A stretch of DNA of 64,000 nt from Persicaria tinctoria (taxonomy: Eukaryota > Streptophyta > Magnoliopsida > Caryophyllales > Polygonaceae). The DNA is taken from NCBI GenBank assembly GCA_037127255.1, contig JBANSL010000013.1:30041688-30105687 (forward strand). Reading direction: 5' to 3'. The translations under genes were made by a program, and so were the position numbers. Numbering within the stretch: the stretch's first letter is position 1; every line of letters starts with the position of its first letter. The notes under the pieces are model-generated. The model searched no databases and was not told where the DNA came from. It worked only from the letters and a program-made list of their open reading frames with translations. Below, in pieces: positions 61,694-64,000 of the stretch.

Positions 61694-62604
61694 GGACATT
61701 CCAGTCGAGTCTGAGTATGAGATCGAGTTTGACGAGAAGATAGAGTTACTTGCAAGACAAGATTCGAGATATTCTATCAAGTCACATCAAGTTCTATCGA
61801 GAGAAGAAAGATCTATCCACACTAGTCCTAGTTTCCTTTTAGATATATTTGTTTTATTTCCAAATTTAATCATTAAGTATTAGATAGATAAATTTAGATA
61901 AAGATAGATATTTCTTTCCTAGATTAGCTAGGGAATGAAGCATATAAATAAAGCCATAGGGGCTGAGTTTTAATCATTCAATTCTAGTTCCAATTACACA
62001 CATAGAGAGAGAGAGATAGCTAGTAGAGAGAGAGAGAGAGCTTGTGGCGAGTGGAGCAGGAGAGTTGAGAGACGATTTGACTTCGATTGGTTGTAAGCTT
62101 TCTTTGATTTTATTTAATGCAATTTAGTTTCTTTTTGTTATTGATGTCTTTCTTGATGATGAAGAGCGATTAGTCGCCCAACTTCTAGGGTCGGGGTGAG
62201 CCCGACGGTAGCTATGTATGGTGCATGATGCGGTAAAGGTACAATCTTTTGATGCGAATCCGTCTTCTATCCTACGAGCATTGATTCTTTTGTTAAAGTT
62301 GAAGGTGATCTTATTTGTGTTATTGAAGCGAAAATGATCTTAATACAACTTGGATTAATTTTGTGAAAAAAGGTTAGTAACAATTAGGGTTTATGCAAAG
62401 CCTATATATTCCTATTTGTTAATAACGAAAGTTATTTGATGAAAAGCATGATCTTTTATGCCTTTATGTGTTATTTTGCATGGTTACCGTTGTGGTGTTG
62501 ATGCCCTGATCTTGGAAGTATTTTAGTTTATTGATTTTATTTACAAATTTCGTGTTTACATTTGTTTCTGTTCGAAAAGTTGCGATTTTGGTTTCTGTTA
62601 CTAC

Positions 62605-62825
62605 TCGACATCGAGCACTGTTGGTCGACATCGAGGACTTTTGGTCGACGTCCAGTAGGTTTAGTCGAGATCGACCAATTTCGTTTCGTTTTCATTTCTG
62701 CTCGTTTCTGTTGTCTGTTTTACTCGACAGTGTGGTCGACGTCGAGGAGATCTGGTCGACGTCGAGGACATCTGGTCGACGTCGAGGATATTTGGTCGAC
62801 GTCGAGGACACCTGGTCGATGTCGA
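62605..62825. repeat. TCGA-NN-TCGA array, PBS-proximal side of the third LTR
   Basis: Five decamers start exactly 20 bp apart at 62736, 62756, 62776, 62796 and 62816 (four TCGACGTCGA, one TCGATGTCGA). Four more at 62605-62674 are also in 20-bp steps, one of them decayed. This is the most regular array in the window. Confidence 0.92.
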
Positions 62826-63014
62826 GGACTTCTGCTGGTCGAAGAGATTTGCAAATGAAAAGACGGGCGCTGACATGCTTCCCCGTGGATCGATCCTGAC
62901 TGCCTTATACTACAACGGGAGGAAGTCTTGTATTTATTTGCTGAGATAGGGAGTCAGTTTACTTTATATTTTATATTTAATTCATACCTGACACATCCTC
63001 CTGCAACAACAAAT

Positions 63015-63032
63015 TGGAGCCGTTGCCGGGGA
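63015..63032 (+). other. Primer-binding site of the third Athila-like element
   Basis: TGGAGCCGTTGCCGGGGA, three bases after the LTR; one base differs from the site at 22753-22770. Confidence 0.85.
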
Positions 63033-63136
63033 AGCAATCAATCGCGCCCTTTTTAGTTCTTTATCTCTTCTCTATATTTGTTTTTGATTTTTAGTTTCTT
63101 CTTACTTGTTTCTTTTTGCTTTTGTTTTTCAGGTGC

Positions 63137-64000
63137 ATGCGAAGAACTGATCGCACACCCATAGACCCAATTCTTGAGCTCGAACGCTTTTTCCATCTAC
63201 AACAAAGGCTTAGAAGGAGACTTATGGTGACTCTACCCAACGAGAATTTGGGCCAGCTCACACCAGCACAAGAGCTTGAGCAACTCCGACTACGGATAGA
63301 GGAGTTCACCACCAGAGAAGCAGAACACGCCCGACGAGAGGCGGAATATGCACAGAATCAGTAACAGTGGGAGGCAAGGGTAGATCACGAGATCAACGCA
63401 AGAAGGGAACTTGAGGAGAGAATTGGGCATGTCCCATCCAACACAAAAGAGTATCTGTATCCTACTCTGGAAGTTCCAGAATCGTCGATCGTTCTTCTCG
63501 TTATTAATTTTGAAATTCGTTCTTCTTTTATCACTGAAATTAGGAGGAGTCAATTTAGGGGAAGAATCAATGAATGTCCTTTAGAGCATGTTGCCACTTT
63601 TCTAGATTTATGGGAAGCAATTGTTGATGGTGCTAATCTAGAATATTTAAAACTAAAGGCTTTTCGTTGGTCCCTTGCAGGAATAGCACAACAATGGCTG
63701 GAAGGATTGCCTGCACAATCAATTCGCACATGGAACGAACTAAAGGATATGTTCCTCAACAAGTTCTTTCCTCCTGGAAAGACAACTGCTCTCCGATAAC
63801 AAATCATGGCTTTCAGACATAAGCCAAGGGAAACACTTGTACAGGTCTAGGAGCGTTACAAGAGGCTTTTGAAATCCTTTCCTACGCATGGACAACCACC
63901 CTACGTCATCCAGGAGAGCATCTTCAATTGCCTGGATGTGGATACTAAGGATAGGATCAACAACTACACCGCCTATGGGTATCTCGAATACACTCCACGC
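63137..64000 (+). pseudogene. Gag of the third Athila-like element, three nonsense codons, incomplete
   Basis: ATG 63137 (MRRTDRTPIDPILELERFF) corresponds to ATG 22690 of the other element. A T-rich stretch ending TTTTTCAG lies directly upstream, like a splice acceptor. The coiled coil (REAEHARREAEYAQNQ) ends at TAA 63362; further stops are TAA 63797 and TAG 63848. The core is recognisable: RGRINECPLEHVATFLDLW, FRWSLAG, FLNKFFPPGKT and ERYKRLLKSFPTHGQP. The frame is otherwise continuous to the window end. Confidence 0.85.

Larger units (their letters stand above)
61410..63011 (+). repeat. 5' LTR of the third Athila-like element (left edge uncertain)
   Basis: Homology to the solo LTR at 27710-30993 is clear from CACGAACGAGAACTCGGGAAAG at about 61430. 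It ends CTGCAACAACA at 63011. TATA-like sequence at 61943-61950; GA microsatellites at 62003-62040; shared phrase AGGGTCGGGGTGAGCCC at about 62190. The true start was not located. Confidence 0.78.
61410..64000 (+). mobile_element. Third Athila-like element (LTR, PBS, gag), running off the window
   Basis: The LTR end, PBS spacing and gag start equal those of the element at 15653-24868, but the sequence is much diverged. The window ends inside gag. Confidence 0.85.

Noticed and set aside
62531..62899. 122-codon frame with repeated W-S-T-S-R motifs
   Set aside because: It is the translation of the 20-bp decamer array in the LTR, which opens all three frames.
1..64000. Search for rRNA genes, organelle DNA inserts or an intact host gene
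   Set aside because: No rRNA-like or organelle-like stretch was recognised, and all long frames with known domains belong to transposable elements.

Overview
This window looks like repeat-rich DNA between genes in the nuclear genome of a flowering plant, most likely a eudicot. The evidence is the set of elements: an L1-type LINE with DUF4283/CCHC ORF1 and RNase H, Ty1/copia elements primed by initiator-Met tRNA, Athila-like Ty3/gypsy LTRs of about 2 kb, a chromodomain Ty3/gypsy relic, Stowaway and Mutator-like MITEs, and short multi-exon transposase remains. The species cannot be named from the sequence, and I find no convincing intact host gene. Nearly all coding sequence belongs to transposable elements, most of it broken.

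Layout. 1-3.4 kb: a decayed multi-exon plant transposase-like gene (Transposase_24 type). 4.4-5.4 kb: a 3' relic of an RTE-like LINE and an antisense copia scrap. 5.7-33.1 kb: one L1-type LINE bounded by a perfect 16-bp target-site duplication (TSD). It is split by three insertions: (i) a Ty1/copia element at 5965-13210, itself split by an Athila-like solo LTR at 8640-10643 with a perfect 5-bp TSD; (ii) an Athila-like block at 14327-24868 made of LTR, RT-less internal region, LTR and a truncated second internal region; (iii) a second, related solo LTR at 27710-30993 that contains another LTR-like insertion. 33.7-39.0 kb: a second, decayed copia element on the minus strand. 39-55 kb: AT-rich DNA with MITEs, a 676-bp foldback element with a 9-bp TSD, two elements of about 2 kb with long terminal inverted repeats carrying GC-rich gene-like fragments, a tRNA-like sequence and several minisatellites. 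56.8-60.8 kb: a chromodomain Ty3/gypsy relic without RNase H. 61.4-64 kb: a third Athila-like element running off the end.

The most unusual signal is a decamer of form TCGA-NN-TCGA, repeated at about 19-22-bp spacing. It forms two arrays in every Athila-like LTR here, one on each side of the LTR TATA box, and recurs inside the element's gag-pro reading frame, where it encodes V-D-x-D and S-I-S-T motifs. Many neighbouring decamers are reverse complements and would fold into 12-bp-stem hairpins. An unrelated LTR-like insertion carries its own array of a different self-complementary word (CGCTGCCAGCG) just upstream of its TATA box. I know of no described function for either array.

All calls come from reading the sequence. 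Clade names rest on motifs and not on searches or trees.
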